DNA of 64,000 nt from Otatea glauca (lineage: Eukaryota; Streptophyta; Magnoliopsida; Poales; Poaceae): NCBI GenBank assembly GCA_036346275.1, contig CM070726.1:26819410-26883409 (forward strand). Reading direction: 5' to 3'. The stretch's first letter is position 1. Each line of letters opens with the position of its first letter. Position numbers and translations under genes: made by a program. Below are positions 22,356 to 35,548 of the stretch, in pieces. Under the pieces are notes generated by a model that saw only the letters and a list, made by a program, of their open reading frames with translations, made no database searches and had not been told where the DNA came from.

Positions 22356-24440
22356 TGTAATACAAAAAAAATTAATTATTTGAGTTGCTGTGGGTTGATT
22401 TGGGGTTTTAGCGGGCCGTTGAGGGCTTCTAGGGCTTGGTTTTTTAGTTTGGGCCGATTGTAGGTTTTTTTGGGCCATCGTTGGGTCTTGTGGAGGGGAA
22501 ATTCCCAAACCCTAGCCCCTCTCCGTGCCTCCCACCCCCCAGCCGCACCTCCCCACCTTCCCTTGCAGCCGCCACCTCCCCTCCCCACTTCCCCCTTGCG
22601 CCCCATCCCCTCCCCTCTCCCCTCCCCCTAGGGAGAATTTCCTCCCCCTCCCTCCTAGGTGCTTCTCCCAGATCCCCCTTGTGGTTGTGTCCTCGGGAGA
22701 TCCCTTTGGAGAGGTGAGGCAGCGAGGCGAGGAAAGCTTGCGCTATTGGAGGGAAGAGTTCTGTGTTCGTCGTTAATCTAGCGATCGTTGGGAAGGTATG
22801 AATTTCCTAGATTATTCTTTTGGTGAGGTTTGGGGGCTGGGTGTTGGAAAGGGCTTTCTAGATTCGGTCATACTTGTCCTGTGATTAGGTTGGGTGTGGG
22901 AAAATCTGGGGTTTGGGCGTGGTCTGGATTCGGGCAGTGCAAACTCCCATGTTTGGGCAGAGATTAAAAATAGTTCTTGTCCTTTTCTGAGGGGTTGGCT
23001 GTTGAGAAAGTCGTAGATCATCGTATTAAGTTTATTTAGAGACTAAGATCACGGATTTTTATTGGACGGTTTAAAAGTTATAGCTGTTTTACTGACTGCA
23101 GCACAGAATCTGTCTCAATTGGCAGACGCTGCGGGAATTGGCTGTTTAGGGCAACTTAGAGGCTGAATCAAATTTTCTCTATAACCTTACTAATGCTGAA
23201 TACAAAGTCCAAATTCAGAACTTAAGATGGTTCGGTTTTGGGAGCAGCGTGTGATGATTGTACTTGAAGTATGTGCTGTGTTTGGCTTGTTTTTGAGGAG
23301 GTTTGTATGTTGTAGGTGGTGTGACTTCGGGTGTGGCTTCGAGCTCACGTCCTTCTACTTCGCGCAGTAAAGAGGCAAGTATATCGTGCAATTGTGGATG
23401 GTTCATGGGGAGTAGTGATTGTTTAGTGCTAAAATGGCTTTCATGTGAATTCCCATACTTGGTTGCCAATTTATTGATGTCACTTTGTTCCATTATCATG
23501 ATGAGTAACTATGGTAAAAGTAAGGTTGAAATTGTTTATCGCATCATTTGCATCATGTCATGAAAAGATCTCGAGCCAGGACGGTGAGAAATCCATAAGA
23601 GATCTTATGACTAATCCAGAGTGCTCTATTGAAGGACCTATTGAGTAGTCTCATCCACGGGGATGGATGGGAGCGTGATCTACTCGTAGGCCCCTCCACA
23701 GGGATGGTAGGGAAAAAGAGGGTGCGTCGCCGACGGGCGAGCACTCAAGCTATACCGGTATAAGCTCGAATGGTGCATTATTTGAGAATAAATGCATGGT
23801 GCATTGCATATGAGAATCTGATTTAGATGGTTAATCATTGTGGTAAATTATGTGCATCATGGAGAGAAACATGTTTCCTATGTTAAGTTGCAATGAATTG
23901 TATTATTGTGAGATATGCTTGCTGAGTTTTGAACTCACACTTGTTTGTTCCTCTCGACTGTAGGTGCTTTGAAGATGACATCCAGGGATGGGGCTTAGCG
24001 GCACAATGCACACTATTTCATAACTCAATCGCTAGTTTCTTTTGAATTATCTCTCTTCCAATGAATAAACTAGAAGATCAACTTTTTAGCATAGATAATA
24101 ATGGACCTTGTGAGAAGGGAAAACGGGAACATTTTTGCTTTGAGTGGTGTTGACTTTTGGTTAACTACTGCATGGTGATGATTTGGTTACTGTTCTCTTT
24201 ATTTACGCATCAAATGCTGAAATTACTTTTTGGAACATCTTGTGGATGAATCTTACGGGTGGAATATTGAAATTTATAGTGAGTTATTCTTTTATGCTCA
24301 TCCTTTGGACCGTCATTCATCTTTTTACCAGTGAATTGTCTAGGGGTATGCTTGCTGAAGTTAGTGTATTATTAGAATATCTAGTTGTGGATGTACTTGT
24401 TGTGGTAACATTCGGGGCACGTTAGTGCTGGGGTGTTACA
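22356..24440 (+). repeat. 5' LTR of the Tekay-type element
   Basis: 2085 bp. It contains a CT/CCCTCC-rich segment around 22500-22680. It keeps about 270 bp (roughly 22850-23125) that the 3' LTR has lost. It lacks about 110 bp that the 3' LTR keeps near 41927-42037. It does not contain the hAT insertion, so it serves as the empty site for that element. Confidence 0.92.
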
Positions 24441-24442
24441 GT

Positions 24443-24454
24443 TGGTATCAGAGC
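24443..24454 (+). other. Primer binding site (initiator Met tRNA type)
   Basis: tggtatcagagc, two bases after the LTR end. This is the usual chromovirus primer site. Confidence 0.92.
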
Positions 24455-24776
24455 GGGCATTAGAACCTTGGGAGTATGAACAATTAACTTACTTGAGAGT
24501 GAATTACAACTTGTTGGTGGAATTAGAAACATGGATTAGGAGTGTTGATTTAAAACCTTGCCACCGGTCTGTTAAACTTAAAAATGGTTCGTAGATTGGT
24601 TAAATAATTTTTAAAACTTGACACACTCTTGTGCACAATAGGAAGTGTAAGGGGAAATCATTGCATTGCGCTTTCATGCTTCCTTTATCCTTATTATTGA
24701 GTAATGTTATGTTGTTATGATCAGTTGTATTGAAGGTGGAATTGATAATGTGAACTTTTGTTTATGTGTTTTAGCT
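24455..24776. other. Untranslated leader of the Tekay-type element
   Basis: AT-rich leader without coding signal. An acceptor-like tttttag-type end (gttttag) just precedes the gag ATG. Confidence 0.5.
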
Positions 24777-26855
24777 ATGCTAAGGGGTAGAGGTCGTGGA
24801 CGTCGCGGCCGTGGAGGTCGCGGCTGTAGTGGTAGGCAATCATCCCAAGAGGTGGGTGAGTCTATCGCTCAGGGGAGCGGCGTGCCCAGTGCTTCGTCGG
24901 CAGATTTGGAGGGTGCTCCGAACGCTCAGGCCAAAGCAGGGGCAGCGGCTACTTTCGAAGCCCTATTGCAGGCTCTCCAGAGCGAGATTCAAGAGCTGCG
25001 CCAGCAGGTTCAGGCAGCCCCTGCTGCAGTGCCACCACCCGTGACTGACCCTCCTGCCGCGACTGCTGCTCAGGAGCCTAGGATGAACCTTCGTGAGTGG
25101 ATGTCTCTTCGCCTCAACTCTTTCAATGGCGCTGGCACGCCAGTCCAGGCAGCGGACTGGCTGCACTACATGGAGAGGCAGTTTGAGGCACTCGAGATGA
25201 CCTCTCAGCAAAGAGTTCGTTTCGTGGCTTTTCAGTTGAAGGGCTAGGCCGATATCTGGTGGGAGGGGGTTCTGGCAGCTAGGAACCCCGTCCATGGTGT
25301 AGTTTCATTGGAGGACTTCGTCGAGCAGTTCCGGATGAAATTCTATCCGGAGTCCTTCCTAGAGAGGATGGAGCGTTCTTTATCCACCCTCTCCCAAGGG
25401 AGGAGATCAGTAGTTGAGTATGAGGCGGAATTCAACAAAGATTGTCCGCCTGTGCCACCGTGGGCAGATGATTGCGAGAAGGCTAGGAGGTTCCGTAGGG
25501 GCCTCAATCAGGAGTTCCGAGTGGTCCTGGGGGCAACTGTCCCCCGTGACTTTAACTCGGTGGTTGAGCAGGCACGAGGCATGGAGGTGGAGATGGAACT
25601 CACCAGGGAGAAGCAAAATCCTGGTGGGTCTGGGGCTCCTGTCTCTTTTGGTGAGGGAGGTGGGTCTTCTCAACGACCCACTTCTAAGAGGTTCAAGGGA
25701 GGGCAGCGTTCCTCTTTCTCGGCCAAGTCAATGCAGACTCGGTCGTTTTCGTCAGCAGCGCCTACCTCAACAATGCCCGCTGTTCGTCCTGTCCCTGGGC
25801 AGGGCATGATGTGCTTCAAGTGCGGTGGTGGACACCGTGCAGTGGAGTGTACTTGGTCAGGGCGGGTGTGCAGGGAGAACCCCAACAGCGTCATCAAGTG
25901 GGAACCTGTGCCCTCTACCCCAACTCCAGCGGCTTCTTCTAGGGGATCAGTTCAGTTGATGGCGGCTACACCTGGTCTCCCTCAGCCACCATCGTGGGTG
26001 CCACCCTCAGGCTCCTTCTGGCACCCTCACCCATCAGCTCCACCACCATTTGTTGCTCCATCGCCAGCGTATGTGCCACCATCGCAGTGTGTTGGGGCTT
26101 CTGCTACCCCGGCACTACCAGGAGTGTACACCCTACTGTCTTCTGAGGCGGCAGGACTCCCAGATGTGGTGACAGGTACGGTTCTGGTTGATTCTTATGA
26201 GGCTTATGCTCTTTTTGATTCAGGGGCATCCTATTCCTTTGTGTCGTGGGACTTTACTAGAAGGGTCAATTTGGGAATGCAACTTATTGCCAAGTCTGTG
26301 CTAGTTAGTTCACCGGGTGGTTTCATTACTAGCTCTATGGTTTGCCTTGGTTGCATTATTACTTTAGGGGACGAGGAGTTCATTGCCAACCTGATAGTGA
26401 TTCAGTTGTCTCCTTTTGATGTTATTCTGGGAATGGATTGGCTAGATCTCTATCGAGCCAAAATTTGTTGTTTTTGGAAGACCATTACTTTGCAGACTCC
26501 GTCAGGAGTGGAGGTGGTCTTCCAGGGAAGTGGACCAATTAATTCTCTCTTTGTGTTGGCCAGATTTTTTCCTGGTCGCCACGTGTTGAAATCTGGAGAA
26601 CTTCTTGCCAACGCCATCAAGTTCGATAGTTCTGTGCGTATTGAGGAGATTCCCGTGGTGAGGGAGTATCCTGATGTGTTTCCTAATGAGCTTCCAGGAT
26701 TGCCTCCTCCTCGGGATGTGGAATTCCAAATTGAATTGATTCCAGGCACCCGTCCTATTTCAGTGTCCCCCTACTACTTGGCTCGCCCTCTCCAGGATGA
26801 ATTAAAAAGGCAATTGGATGATTTGCTGTCCAAAGGGTTAATCCGGCGCAGTGTG
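24777..26855 (+). pseudogene. Tekay gag, protease and start of reverse transcriptase (cut by insertion)
   Basis: One frame runs from the ATG at 24777 to the insertion at 26855 with a single TAG at 25245-25247. Gag has a basic N terminus (LRGRGRGRRGRGGRG), then NLREWMSLRLNSFNGAGTP and WWEGV, a Gln/Ser-rich region and a CCHC knuckle CFKCGGGHRAVEC (about 25813-25851). Protease follows with LFDSGASYSFVS (about 26212-26247) and ILGMDWLDLYRAKI. RT begins with YPDVFPNELPGLPP and KGLIRRSV and is interrupted exactly there; it continues with SPWGAPVLF at 38627. I chose 24777 over the ATG at 24717 because composition turns coding-like only there. Confidence 0.9.
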
Positions 26856-29800
26856 TGTAAGGACCCGAATCCACTGATTCGAACCCACTGTGTTTACTGC
26901 ACTATTCCCAGGATCAACGCTAGTGCACACAGCTTAACATTGGTACATATCACATCATACACAACGATAATAGAATAATAGTTCATTTATTGATATAACT
27001 AAATGTATGATCTTATGACCAACTTACATTATTAAGCCACGCAGGGCAAGACTGAAAATATAAACTAATAATTAAGCAAATGGAAAGTAGAAACGTAGGT
27101 AGCTCATCACCACCACAGCAACCGACAAGGCTCGGACCCTAATGACTCGTGTCTTCTTGGACTTCATCTTCCAACACAGTGTAGATTCTTCAACTGTTGA
27201 TTAATGTTGTTTGGCAAGGGTGAGTACTTAAAGCACTCAACAAGTTGTGCATGTAATGCAATTCCATGTATCTATATGCAAGGCTTATTCCAATGGATAG
27301 GCTATCATGGCTATTTTGCAATAAGCAGCATTTATGAACGAATCTGAGATATAGATTGTAAAGGATGTAAAACAAATAACGATAATAAATAAATTCAGAT
27401 TTCTCAAGTAAACCAAGTTTCCAATCCTAAGTTAAATTCCATCTTCCACATGGCATTCCGCCATCCCAACCAAGTTGTCCAATTAATTAAGCTAACCCTT
27501 AATCAGTAATTCCGAGCATTGCTCAATACATGAGCACGGCTATCCGAATAGTTTCACACTCTGCAGAGGTTATGCACTTTACCCACGTGATACAACCAAA
27601 CACCACAAAGGCGAGAGATTATAACAAAGCCTTTACAATGCTCTATCTTAACCCGATACTACCCGCTAAGGTTTCAACATCAATGGTCTCAGTAAACCAC
27701 ATCCGGGGCCCCTCTTGCGCCATGTGAATTACACTCGACCGGGAACTCACACCGACCACGATAGTATCAAAATTAAGACTTTGCAAATTACTCACTAGGG
27801 TGGCCCATACGCACATGTGGTTGCATGATTGACTCAGTCAAAGGCTTGCAAGGTTAAGTCCTTAGTGTGATCAAGGCAAGACTTCCACATACCATCGCCC
27901 ATCGGGCCCACCTTGGCCTCCTCGCCTTGCCACTTGCCCCAATCTAAGTTATCATCACCCGCTTGATTACCAAGCACCACGTGCCATCAACAATTCAACA
28001 TCGTTGCGTGACATGACTCGCCACAACAACTCAATCTCGTCGTGTGATCCCACATGACACACAAGTTCATAACATTGTTCCATATTCCGTTAATCAAGAT
28101 TAATTAACAATGATTACGACACATGTGATGACGTGGCATGGCTAAGCAACTAATACGGTCTAACCTCCAATGTTGATCATAATTATTAATCAACTATATT
28201 AAACCAATCTAGGGTGACAATGGTTCATGGCATATAATGACAAGGTAGGGTATAGATCAATCTGGTATTTTAGCTAAACCCAATCTAATTTTGAAACAAT
28301 TGTATATTTGAAATATATGCAATATTGTAAAACAAACATAGCAATTTTATAAACATGGGTTCAACATGATCAAAGCACAACTTGCCTTGGAATAGGTCCT
28401 GATCTTGATCTGAAGCTTGCTCTTGGGTTGCTTGATCTTCCTCCAAGCGCCGCACAATTCAACGTCTACGCTGCATCAAAGAGAAAAGCAAATAAATGCC
28501 AAAACAGAGAGCAATTGAACTCCAAAATCAATTAAAATTCACCATTAAATAGATCTCAATTTTACAAATTTTTATAAACTGGAATCACTCAATTCCGAGT
28601 TACGATGCAAAAGATATAGCCTTTTGAAGTTTGAAATAAATATCAAATCGAAAATCGTAAAATACGAATTAACAGATTTATTTTTATACTGAAAATCGAT
28701 TTATGACGTCAGCGTGACCTCATGATGACGTCATCATCACGGAATTTCCAATCGGAATATTTTTCCAATTGAAAATGTAATTATGACGCAAGCATGACGT
28801 CAAGATCGGTCTCGGCCAATCCCACGCCGACACGTGTCCTCGGCGCATGGATCGAGTCTACGAACTCGTCTTTGGCTTACGGTAGACTCGGCACGACGCC
28901 TCGGCACCAGGCCGACGACGCGTGGCCGTCTGCGATTGGCTCAACCCAGCGGTTCGATCGATCCGACGAAACCCGATCGGACGGTCATCAATCGCGAGCG
29001 ACGTGGCAACGATCGCCCATCCAATCTAGATCCGACGGCCCGAGCTCTGGTCCAGCGATGGCGGCGCGACGGTGAGGTCTTACCGGACTTGAAGACGAAG
29101 ACCAAGGCGGCGGCGTTTGGCGCGTCTCCGCGAGGTGAGGTAGAGTAGTCGGTCGGCGCGGGCCGGTGAGTCCAGATCTCGAGTCCACACGATTTAAAAC
29201 CGACGAACCGGCGACGTGCTTGAGCAAAAACTTCGCGGTGCAGACTTCAACTCCGCGAGCTTGCGGCGACGTTCTACGGTTGCTCGCGAAACTTTCCACC
29301 TAAAAGATGCGGCGGCGGCTGCGAACCTCGGGCGCTACCCTCCTTTATAGCCTCGGCGTCCGCGCCCACACGGCGAAAGAGTCCGCGGCGCCACGGCGAT
29401 GAACTCCGAGTCCAGATCGGAGACGACAAGCGACGTTGCGACGCGTGTCCGATCCGACGGCTAAAACGCGCACACACACGCGCGGCTCTCTCGACCGCTG
29501 GATCGCGATGAGCGATCGCCGATCTAGGGTTTCCTCGCGACGGCCAGCGGCCGACCGGGCCGCACCGACGCTGGTTTACGCAAGACTGTTGTTGGGCTCG
29601 GCCCAACACTGCTCAAAAGATTTTTAACAGCTTTTCCAATTAAACTAATTCCAAAATTCCTTTAATTTGTTTTAGGCAATAAAATAATCAGAAAATTCCA
29701 AGAAAAATCTCAAAAATACTTTGAGACATTCGGACTTAAATAAAATATTTTTGACAAAACTTTATTTTGACTTTGCACAGATTTAAATACTTTTGAATAA

Positions 29801-29926
29801 AAAGCAATAAACCCAAAATAACATTTAATTCAAATAAATCGAGAAAAATCCAAATAAATTCCAGAAAATCACAAATGCACTTTTAAACAACAAAAACTTA
29901 ATTAAGCCAAATTTTGGGATGTTACA
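26856..29926 (-). repeat. 3' LTR of the minus-strand element (left copy)
   Basis: It begins tgtaaggaccc on the plus strand and ends gggatgttaca, so the LTR reads TGTAACATCCC...GGGTCCTTACA on the minus strand. It is nearly collinear with 35549-38621. It includes a GC-rich block at about 28790-29580 where small open frames occur by composition. Confidence 0.92.
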
Positions 29927-29944
29927 AACCTCCCCCCCTTAACA
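29927..29944 (-). other. Polypurine tract of the minus-strand element
   Basis: On the minus strand a run of eight G preceded by AA and followed by AGGTT directly abuts the LTR start, the expected primer for plus-strand DNA synthesis. Confidence 0.85.
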
Positions 29945-29989
29945 GAATCTCGACCCGAGATTCGGGGCTAACTAGAGAATAGGTTCGAA

Positions 29990-30230
29990 TTCGACTTCAA
30001 TTCTTCTTCTCGCTCCCAAGTGGCTTCACTTTCGAATGATTGCTCCATGAACTCGCAAAGCGAATAGACTTGTTTCGGTCTTGCGCCCACAACATCCAAA
30101 ATTCGATTGGTTGCTCTTTATAAGTCAAATCTTCTTGCACTCTATTGCCTCCAACGGGCTTGCTCTGTTGGCACTCGAGACACTTCTTAAGTCGCGATAC
30201 ATGGAATACATCATGCACTCCTCGCCAATG
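29990..30230 (-). pseudogene. Integrase C terminus and chromodomain-like end, minus-strand element
   Basis: The minus frame 30218-29997 reads MHDVFHVSRLKKCL, then VQEDLTYKEQPIEF and SIRFASSWSNHSKVKPLGSE. This is the integrase-to-chromodomain joint seen in Tekay-type chromoviruses, slightly damaged by shifts. A chromodomain would steer integration to marked chromatin. Confidence 0.8.
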
Positions 30231-31240
30231 ACCGAGGCAACTCTAATCGATAAGCTACCTCTCCTCGTGGCTCGTAATCTTGAACGGACCGACATATCTT
30301 GGTGCAAGCTTCCTTTAACGTGAAATCTCTTAACGCCTTAAGAGGGGTAACCTCGAGGTACACATGATCTTCTCGTTCAAAACTCAAATCTCGACGACGA
30401 TTATCGGCGTAGCTTTTCTGTCTTGACTGTGCTATCTTTAATCTCTCTCGATCATTGCTACTTGACTTTCTCGCTTCTTCGAGGATATCCGCCCAAACAC
30501 CAAACGTTCTCTGCCTCGCTCCAATTCAATGGAGTACGACAAGCACGCCCATACAATGCCTCGAACGGTGACATTTGTAGGCTAGCTTGATAACTATTAT
30601 TGTAATCAACTCGCATATGGCAAACATTTATCCCATGTCGAGCGTAAGCTAAGGCACAAGCTCTCAACATATCCTCTAAGATCGATTTACTCTTTCATCG
30701 ACCATCCGTCATGCGGGTGATATGTCAGACTAAAATTCAGACGGGTTCCCATTGCTTCATGCAACTTATTCCAAAACCTTGAGGTAAATTGGGTACCTCA
30801 TCTCGACACAATCTTCTTTGGCACTCCATGCAAACATACAATCCTCGACATGTACAGATTCGCCAAACGATCTCCGAGTAAGTGGTCTTTATCGATGAAA
30901 TGAGCGACCTTGGTTAGACGATCCACGATAACCCAAATGGAATCGTAACCTTTCGAGTCTTAGGTAAACCGTGATAAAATCCATCCCGATTTCCTCCCAC
31001 TTCCATTCCGAATTTTCAACGGTTGCAACAACCCAATGGTCTTTGGTGCATAGCCTTTACTCTCGACACACGCCGATAATGCAACATGCTCACCACTTCA
31101 CGCTTCATTTTGGCCACCGAATCTCTCCTTCAAATCTCGTACATTTTAGCACTTCTGGATGAATTGAGTACTTTGAATCATGCGCTTCCTCAAGAATCAA
31201 TTGTTTTAATTCCTTTTATCAAGCACACAAATTCGCCTTT
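30231..31240 (-). pseudogene. Integrase core, minus-strand element
   Basis: The clearest piece is YNNSYQASLQMSPFEALYGR with CRTPLNWSEAE (30670-30458). Further upstream on the minus strand the catalytic core is present but in shifting frames, for example around 30700-30960. I could not follow a single frame for more than about 70 codons. Confidence 0.75.
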
Positions 31241-31449
31241 GAAGAACATAGTTCCTTGTTCGCCCAGAGTGAAATCTATGGCTAGGCCTTCTTCCTTTTA
31301 GCCTTGATTTTTGAAATTTTATCGTCATCTTGTTGACCTTCTCTAATCTGATCCTCTAATGTTGGTTTTACTTTAGCGCACTATCATTCCTTGCGAACGA
31401 CCTCCAATCTTAACCTCTCAAATTCCTTGCATAATTCTCGTTGATCCTC

Positions 31450-31915
31450 CATTGACAATGCATTTGCGCTATGGCTTTTTCGACTCGGGCATCCGCCACC
31501 ACATTGGCTTTTCCAGATGATAATGGATTCCTACATTATAATCCTTAATTAGCTCAAGCCATCTTATTTGTCTCATATTCAGTCGATTGAGTGAATATGT
31601 ATTTCGACTCTTATGGTCCGTATATATCTCACATCTATTTCCTATGAGATAATGACGCCATATCTTTAAAGCATGCACTACGGCAGACTAACTCCAAATC
31701 ATGCGTTGGGTAATTCACTTCATGTGGTCTTAATCTGTCTCGACGCATAAGCAACGACTTTGCCTTCTTGCATTAACACGCATCCCAAGCCCCGCTTCAA
31801 GCATCGCAAAGAAATGTCAAATCCATTACGCACATCCGCAACACTAATACGGGCCGTTGTTAAACGCTTCTTTAATTCCATGAAACTTTTCTCGCACTCC
31901 GCGCCCATGCAAACT
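31450..31915 (-). pseudogene. RNase H, minus-strand element
   Basis: Pieces CVLMQEGKVVAYASRQ (31908-31720 frame) and IWRHYLIGNRCEIYTDHKS with IRWLELIKDYNVGIHYH (31678-31469 frame) are in the right order for a Ty3/gypsy RNase H. Frame changes between them show single-base indels. Confidence 0.85.
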
Positions 31916-32660
31916 TCTTTCTTTCTTTAACAATCGCGTAAGGGGTTTAGCAATTGTCGAGAATCCTTCTATGAACCGACGGTAATATCCCGCCATTCCC
32001 GTAAAACTACGAATCGAGTAATGGACTTGGTGGCTCCCAATGCAACATCAAGGCCCACTTTGTCGATCAATCGACTCCTTTGGTAGTCATTACATGACCG
32101 AGAAATTCAACTTTCTCCTTCCAAAATTCACACTTGCTAAACTTAGCATATAGTTGATGCTCTCGCACTGCCTAAAACCATTCTCGATGTTTCGCATGCT
32201 CTTCCTCCGTCTTCGAGTAAACCAAGATATCGTCTATGAAGACTACAACAAACTTGTCCAAGTAATCCATGAAGACTTTATTCATCATGTTCATGAAATA
32301 TGTTGGGCATTAGTCAATCCGAATGACATGACTGTGAACTCGTAATGTCCATATCGCGTAGAAAACGCAGTCTTAGGTACATCCTCCGCCGGATCTTCAA
32401 GCGATGGTATCACGAACGAAGATCTATCTTGAGAAAACTCAGCTCCTCTTAATCGATCAAATAAGTCGTCGATCCCGGGCAATGGATACTTATTCTTGAT
32501 CGTTACTTCATTAAGTGCACGTAGTCGATGCACATTCTAAGACTTCCATCCTTCTTGCGAACAAACAAAACCGGGCTCCCCACGGCGATGAACTTGGTCT
32601 AATGAAACCTTTCTCTTGCAGCCTCAATCGCTTCTTCATTTCTACTAACTCGCGGTAGGC
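31916..32660 (-). pseudogene. Reverse transcriptase, minus-strand element
   Basis: RALNEVTIKNKYPLPGIDDL and FDRLRGAEFSQDR (32533-32430) are followed by DVPKTAFSTRYGHYEFTVMS (about 32390-32330). The segment between is shifted, which destroys the usual first catalytic Asp region. The plus-strand text at 32210-32290 is the complement of the palm region (an FVVVFIDDILVYS-like stretch), also broken. Confidence 0.8.
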
Positions 32661-33180
32661 ATTCGATATGGTCTCTTTGATATCGGTGCTGCACCGGTGC
32701 TAACTCGATGACAAACTCGATATCACGATCCGTGGCAATCCCGCAAATCTTCCGAAATACCTCCGGTATTCTCTCGCCATCGCACATCTTCCATGCCGAT
32801 GGCTTTCACATCGTTGACCGTTAATCGCCGTCCGAATCTGCGGTCGCTTGAAACTCCACTTTCTTGCCACTAGGGCCTTCCAAGGTCACGATCCTTCGCC
32901 ACAATCTAAAATAGCCTTATGCTTGGACAGCCAATCCATTCCAAGGATGACGTTTAGGATTGCGCATCTATCAAGATAAGATTCGCGAGAAATTCTATCC
33001 CATCCATAAACAACTTAGCTCCCAAACACCCAAGGCTAGATCTAAGCTCGGATCCCGGGCTTGGACTAAGAGCACACACTTAAGATTCACCACTTTAAAT
33101 CCATTCTTGGTTGCAAAACTTTGAGAAACAAACGAATGCGAAGCTCGTAATCAAACAAAGCAGAAAGGTGCATCGAGTTG
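32661..33180 (-). pseudogene. Protease region, minus-strand element
   Basis: By position this is the protease to RT linker. Read on the minus strand it includes coding-like DRDIEFVIELAPV (32787-32599 frame) next to RT, and a stretch near 32930 that resembles the ILGMDWL motif complement (ccaatccattccaaggatgac). Active-site residues are not clear. Confidence 0.55.
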
Positions 33181-35535
33181 ACCAAGAACTTACCCAAGAC
33201 GACGCCTCGTAGCTTCCCGAGCTCCATCGGTGATGTGGTTGATTCTTCCACGATCGTTGATCGCGGCGTTGCTCCACTTGGCTTGGTGCACGATTTCCTC
33301 CCGATGTTGGTGCTTTAGCGGGTGTTGTTCCTGTGTTGAAACGAATGGTGTGATGCCTCCTTCGTGGACACCTATTTGAAAAGTGCCTGGCTCATTGCAA
33401 GTATAGCATCTCTTCACCGCAGATCACGATTTCCTCCGTGCATTGTTGCCTTGCGCTGGGTCCGAAATTCGATTGGCGTGGCGAGGTGTAGGGGTTGATG
33501 TCTTGTTCGGTGGTGGTTGAAATCTAGCAAATTGTCGGGTGACATCCTCAAACGTAGATGGTTTGGGCGCCCACCGATTGTTCATCAAGCGCTACGGTTT
33601 TCACCTAGCTCTTTGCGCTTGTCCTCTAGGATTAAAGCCTTATTTACCAGCCTCTGAAAATCCGGAAAATTGTGGGTAATCACCCCACTGCGATCCTCAA
33701 TTCATCCCTTCATGAAACGAGATCGCTTAGCTTTATCCGTCGCTACGTCCTCGTGGGCATAACGAGCTAATCGAGTGAATTTATTCGTATTCGCCTTTGG
33801 TTGGCCTCCTTGCTTCAAAGCTCAACTCCTCCTTCTTAAGATCCATCATTCCTCCGGGACATGATATTGGCGAAAGCATTAGTGAACTCCTCCTGTGTTA
33901 TCTCTTGCGGGCTCCATGAGCGCACAAGAATTCTCCCACCATTCTCGGCGGTTCCTTCAAGTTGATGAGAGGCGAGAGCACCTTCTCATTGCCCTCACAC
34001 CGAGTGATGTGCGCTTCTTCTCAATGGTCCTAAGCCAATCATCGGCTTCCAAAGGGTTCACGCTTCAGAGAAAGTTGGTGGCCTAGTCCTCATAAAATCC
34101 GATAGCTTGGACATAGGTCGAGGTCCACCATGATTGTTCCGAGTTGCGGGATTGTTGTGGTTTATCACGCATTGGTCATCCGCCGATCCGCCGCATCATT
34201 GTTCCGTGATCGCTTGAGTCTGGCCGCAAGGAATGCTCCTGATTCTCGCATGTCCTTGGCGGTGGTTGAGGGCTGCCTCCATCATTGGGATTGTCATTCG
34301 ACGCAGCCCACTTTCAAGCACCGTTGTTTCTCGAGTATTCACCATCCGATGATTGCCTCTTAGGTTAGGAAAGGTAGATGTAGCATAGATGAGAAGTAAG
34401 AATTTCTAAAACGGGAGATAGGTTATACCTAAACTGAACAATTCTTTATTTAACTTGGTATGGTCGCTTATTTAAGCCTACAAGCTCGCAACACATACCG
34501 CACACTCAAGAATACAAAGAAGCAAACTAAACACGCAACCTTAACGCCCACTAGAAAGGTAAAGACTAACTTAAAGACGCGACTCACACTCGAGTCTCAA
34601 CACGCTCCAAGGTCGACACTCACTCATCCACCACCGGCCGAGACCGATCCGGCGATACACCGGCGGTGGGTGGCATCGAGCAAACCTATCCCGATGACCT
34701 ATTATCGGGTCCTCTGCAACAACGGGTCTCAGACTCCTCCGCTCCCACTCTCGCTCCTCTCGATCCTCCTCTGACTCTCACCGCTCTCGAACTCTCGAGT
34801 CACGCGCCCACTCGCCCTCAATCGCCTCTGTGGCCTCTCCCACCGGTGATCATCCCGATGGTCAAGCACGGGTCACCTCGAGCTCGCTCGCTACTCGAGT
34901 GCCTCGCATACGCCTCCGGCTCCGGGTAGTCTCTCTCATATGATCCTCCCGGCAAGGGCGAACTCGCAAGGTGCGTCGTCAGAGCACACTCGCTCCCCTC
35001 GATCCGTCGCCTTCGCATGCTTGAACGTCTGGGTGAAGTCGGAACACCGAGTCGTGAAGCTCGTCGGCGAGTCGCGCAGACACGGGCAAGAGCAAGTCGA
35101 GCGACCTCTGAATTGCAACCTCGCACGAGAATCTTCTCGCGGAGATGTTGATTGGCTGCTAGCTTCCTCGCTCTCCCGAGCGTAGATGATCAACTTGCAA
35201 ATAAATCCTCGGTGTACACCATTCACCGACCACCGCCTCCTCGGTAAAGTGGACGATAGAAACCTCCAAGCGCCTCAAGTACTCTCCACGACTCCATGGC
35301 GAGCCGCCACTATCTCCTCAAAGGTCTGAACGATCAGATCCGCTCCACAAGAACTTTGGAATAAGTTCTCCACCAAACGGCAAGTAAAACGGGTAAATTT
35401 AGCAAAGGCGTAGAAGTAGAGAATGAGATGAGTCGAGAGGGTTTTATTAGTCAAGCTTAGATTTTCTTTTAGAAAATAATTTTGGACACACTCAAGACAC
35501 CTCCAAACTATCTAGGCCAAGACCTACAACAAGAT
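33181..35535 (-). pseudogene. gag and leader, minus-strand element
   Basis: A knuckle start, KRCYTCNEPG, is at about 33414-33385 and shifts out of frame right after it. Upstream (33420-34360) coding composition persists on the minus strand without a usable frame. 34400-35535 contains GC-rich sequence that may include the gag N terminus and leader. The plus-strand frames here appear to be shadows. Confidence 0.6.
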
Positions 35536-35546
35536 GCTCGATACCA
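35536..35546 (-). other. Primer binding site of the minus-strand element
   Basis: On the minus strand the sequence is tggtatcgagc, the Met-tRNA site with one A missing, two bases from the LTR end. Confidence 0.75.
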
Positions 35547-35548
35547 CC

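Noticed and set aside
22376..22776. Proline-rich and glycine-rich frames at the start of the Tekay LTR
   Set aside because: A CCCTCC-rich tract inside the LTR explains them, and the 3' LTR does not keep the frames.
23303..23563. Frame repeated at 43244-43504 as a conserved gene
   Set aside because: It is conserved only because both copies are LTRs. No start context or domain.
28794..29627. Open frames in the GC-rich part of the left minus-element LTR (also 37482-38307 in the right LTR)
   Set aside because: They lie in LTRs, are not conserved in frame between the two copies, and have no motif.
34460..35185. Plus-strand frames in the minus element
   Set aside because: They lie opposite gag/leader DNA, with no motif and a skewed serine/proline content.
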